A stretch of DNA of 6,803 nt from Candidatus Kaiserbacteria bacterium (GTDB taxonomy: Bacteria; Patescibacteriota; Minisyncoccia; Phycocordibacterales; Phycocordibacteraceae): NCBI GenBank assembly GCA_016182285.1, contig JACOXQ010000055.1, positions 1 to 6,803 of the forward strand, in the 5' to 3' direction. The translations under genes were made by a program, and so were the position numbers. The notes beneath the pieces are model-generated. The model had not been told where the DNA came from. It worked only from the letters and a program-made list of their open reading frames with translations, and made no database searches. Positions 5,625 to 6,803 of the stretch are shown piece by piece; positions within the stretch are counted from its first letter, which is position 1, and each line of letters opens with the position of its first letter.

Positions 5625-6803
5625 ATGAAACGCTTACCATCGGTATTAAAAAAACTTGGAATGTTTTCCGCGGCGCTGATGCTCTTCACCGTCGCGGGAG
5701 CGCAGGCCGCCTTCGCTTCCACCGTCACCCGCAGCTTTGACTTCGCTACCCCCGCTCCCGGAGAAGTCATTACCGTGACGCTCGCAGTGGACGTGACCCC
5801 TCCGGACGCGTTCTACGTCATTGACGAAGTGCTACCGGCGGGATGGACAGTAACCGTTCCCGGTACGGGCGACACCGCGCAGGCAGGACACATAAAATGG
5901 GCCGTCCTCTCGGGCGCGGTTTCTACTGCGCTCCAGTATCAGGTGGAAGTGCCTCCTACGGCGACAGGGGTGAACAGTTTTTCCGGCGAGTTCGCGTTTG
6001 ATTCAAATCCGGCGCCGCTTCCAGTGCTTGGCGAGACGGATGTGACAGTTACCGATCCGGCTCCCGCTACGACTCCGGTTCTTACGTTCGTTGACATTAC
6101 TCCGGTTACGGCGGCCATAACGGTCGGCGAAACGCTGCAGCTTACGGCGACGGAGATTGACCAGAACGGAAATGTTTTTTCCGACCCGACGATTGAGATA
6201 ATCTGGATGTCGGACGACCCGGCCGTTGCCGATGTTGACCAAGAAGGTTTCGTTACAGGTATGTCGGAGGGTTTCGCGACTGTCATCGTGACCGCGTTAT
6301 CCGGCACTGATATTGCCATAGGGATAGCGGAGGTTACCGTTACTGCTGCGGCTCCGGCTCCCGACCCGATTCCGGACCCCGACCCGGCCCCGGAGCCAGA
6401 CCCGACTCCGGCTCCGGAGCCTGCTCCAGACCCGGTCCCGACACAGGCTCCATCTGCGACTCCGGCCCTGACTAGCGTTGTCCTATCACCGGTCTCGGCA
6501 TCTCTCGCCATCGGAGGCACGCAGTCATTCACTGCGCTTCCGCTCAACCAGAACGGCCTCGCCTTCGCGGGCGCCTCTGTCACCTGGTCGTCCTCCGACG
6601 AAACGGTCGCCGCCGTGGACGCCTCCGGCCTCGTGACCGGCGTCGCCGAGGGTACCGCGACTATTACCGCGAGCGCCGCGGACGGCGCTGTTGCCGTGAC
6701 GGGTACTGCGGCAGTTACGGTATCCGCCCCTCTTCCTCCCGCTTCCGCATCTACAGTCACGCGCAGTTTCGCTTCCGCTTTTGTGAACGCCGGTTCTCCG
6801 ATT
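5625..6803 (+). CDS. Modular secreted surface protein with VTRSF modules and BIG2 domains (partial, 3' end outside window)
   Basis: An open frame runs from ATG 5625 to the window edge: 393 residues without a stop. A signal peptide (K2, R3, K9, K10, hydrophobic 12-25, likely cleavage after AAFA at about 31) leads to module 1 (32-143), which starts STVTRSF and contains FYVIDEVLPAGWTV and AGHIKWAVLSGA. It looks like a beta-sandwich module that, from memory, recurs in Patescibacteria surface proteins. BIG2 domain 1 (about 154-240) and BIG2 domain 2 (about 282-367, with VTWSSSDETVAAV and GLVTGVAEGTATITAS) flank a disordered Pro/Asp/Glu/Ala linker (242-280). At 376-382 STVTRSF appears again, so a second copy of module 1 begins just before the window ends. 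The full protein must be much longer. BIG2 domain 2 resembles the BIG2 of the preceding gene. A cell-surface adhesive or stalk role is inferred; no catalytic motif is seen. Confidence 0.88.
   Translation, partial: MKRLPSVLKKLGMFSAALMLFTVAGAQAAFASTVTRSFDFATPAPGEVITVTLAVDVTPPDAFYVIDEVLPAGWTVTVPGTGDTAQAGHIKWAVLSGAVSTALQYQVEVPPTATGVNSFSGEFAFDSNPAPLPVLGETDVTVTDPAPATTPVLTFVDITPVTAAITVGETLQLTATEIDQNGNVFSDPTIEIIWMSDDPAVADVDQEGFVTGMSEGFATVIVTALSGTDIAIGIAEVTVTAAAPAPDPIPDPDPAPEPDPTPAPEPAPDPVPTQAPSATPALTSVVLSPVSASLAIGGTQSFTALPLNQNGLAFAGASVTWSSSDETVAAVDASGLVTGVAEGTATITASAADGAVAVTGTAAVTVSAPLPPASASTVTRSFASAFVNAGSPI
6348..6464 (+). repeat. Pro-Asp/Glu-Ala linker region between two BIG2 domains
   Basis: Codons 242-280 encode a low-complexity stretch of alternating Pro with Asp, Glu and Ala, written with imperfect repeats of GACCCG and CCGGCTCC-type units. 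Such linkers are extended and acidic and commonly separate Ig-like domains or span the cell envelope. Copy-number variation between strains is plausible. Confidence 0.75.
6750..6803 (+). repeat. Start of a second VTRSF module, cut by the window edge
   Basis: Residues 376-382 repeat STVTRSF of residues 32-38 (5718-5738), in both cases just after an Ala-Ser or Ala-Ala stretch. The nucleotides differ at several third codon positions, so the duplication is not recent. After this motif the two copies diverge in the 11 residues that can be seen. Confidence 0.65.

Noticed and set aside
6410..6421. 12-bp perfect palindrome GGCTCCGGAGCC
   Set aside because: It lies inside the Pro-Ala-Pro-Glu linker codons and is explained by the repetitive coding sequence; no T-run or operator context.
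5939..6760. 273-codon open frame on the - strand rich in Gly-Ser/Gly-Ala repeats
   Set aside because: It is the antisense of the BIG2 domains and the Pro-rich linker of the real + strand gene, whose frame has a signal peptide and recognisable domains. The Gly/Ser repeats are just the complement of Pro/Asp/Glu/Ala codons.
1..6803. CRISPR array, tRNA/rRNA, IS ends, att sites, recoded stops
   Set aside because: I saw no regularly spaced repeats, cloverleaf, transposase or terminal inverted repeats, and all genes read through with the standard code.

Overview
The window looks like chromosomal DNA of an uncultivated bacterium, most likely a member of the Candidate Phyla Radiation (Patescibacteria). 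This is inferred from several traits together: a small single-RRM protein with a glycine-rich tail, a MASE3-type sensor kinase, modular BIG2 surface proteins with a dockerin-like C-terminus, no usable Shine-Dalgarno sequence at any of the five starts, and TAA at all five visible stops with the standard code. No single trait proves it. There is no phage, IS, CRISPR or tRNA signal.

Layout. Bases 1-84 are the last 27 codons of a + strand gene. It ends in a strong bidirectional terminator (83-127) shared with a convergent RRM RNA-binding protein gene (140-502, -). A 243-base divergent region (503-745) holds the RRM promoter, a structured RRM 5' leader and the promoter of an OmpR-type response regulator (746-1450, +). 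The partner histidine kinase (1410-3866, -; MASE3-PAS-PAS-HisKA-HATPase) is convergent with the regulator, and the two coding sequences overlap tail to tail by 41 bases. A second divergent region (3867-4003) separates the kinase from a secreted BIG2/dockerin-like protein (4004-5584, +). That gene is followed 40 bases later by a second modular secreted BIG2 protein (5625-6803, +), which is still open at the window edge with 393 residues visible.

How the parts may work together. Regulator and kinase are a cognate two-component pair by proximity, but they are not an operon: each has its own promoter. The two promoters look alike (TTGCAA-N17-CATAAT and TTGCCG-N17-CATAAT), and both place the expected transcription start within a few bases of the ATG, so both mRNAs are predicted to be (nearly) leaderless. 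An 11-bp-period direct repeat (TTAAT-N6-TTNAT) lies 16 bp upstream of the -35 box in both cases and is a candidate autoregulatory site. A third copy lies in front of the first surface-protein gene. My main hypothesis is that this sensor system controls itself and the adjacent cell-surface genes.

The least described elements are the roughly 250-residue N-terminal domain of the first surface protein, the EF-hand plus W-K-x-G pseudo-repeat at its C-terminus, the VTRSF module that recurs in the second surface protein, and the structured RRM leader.
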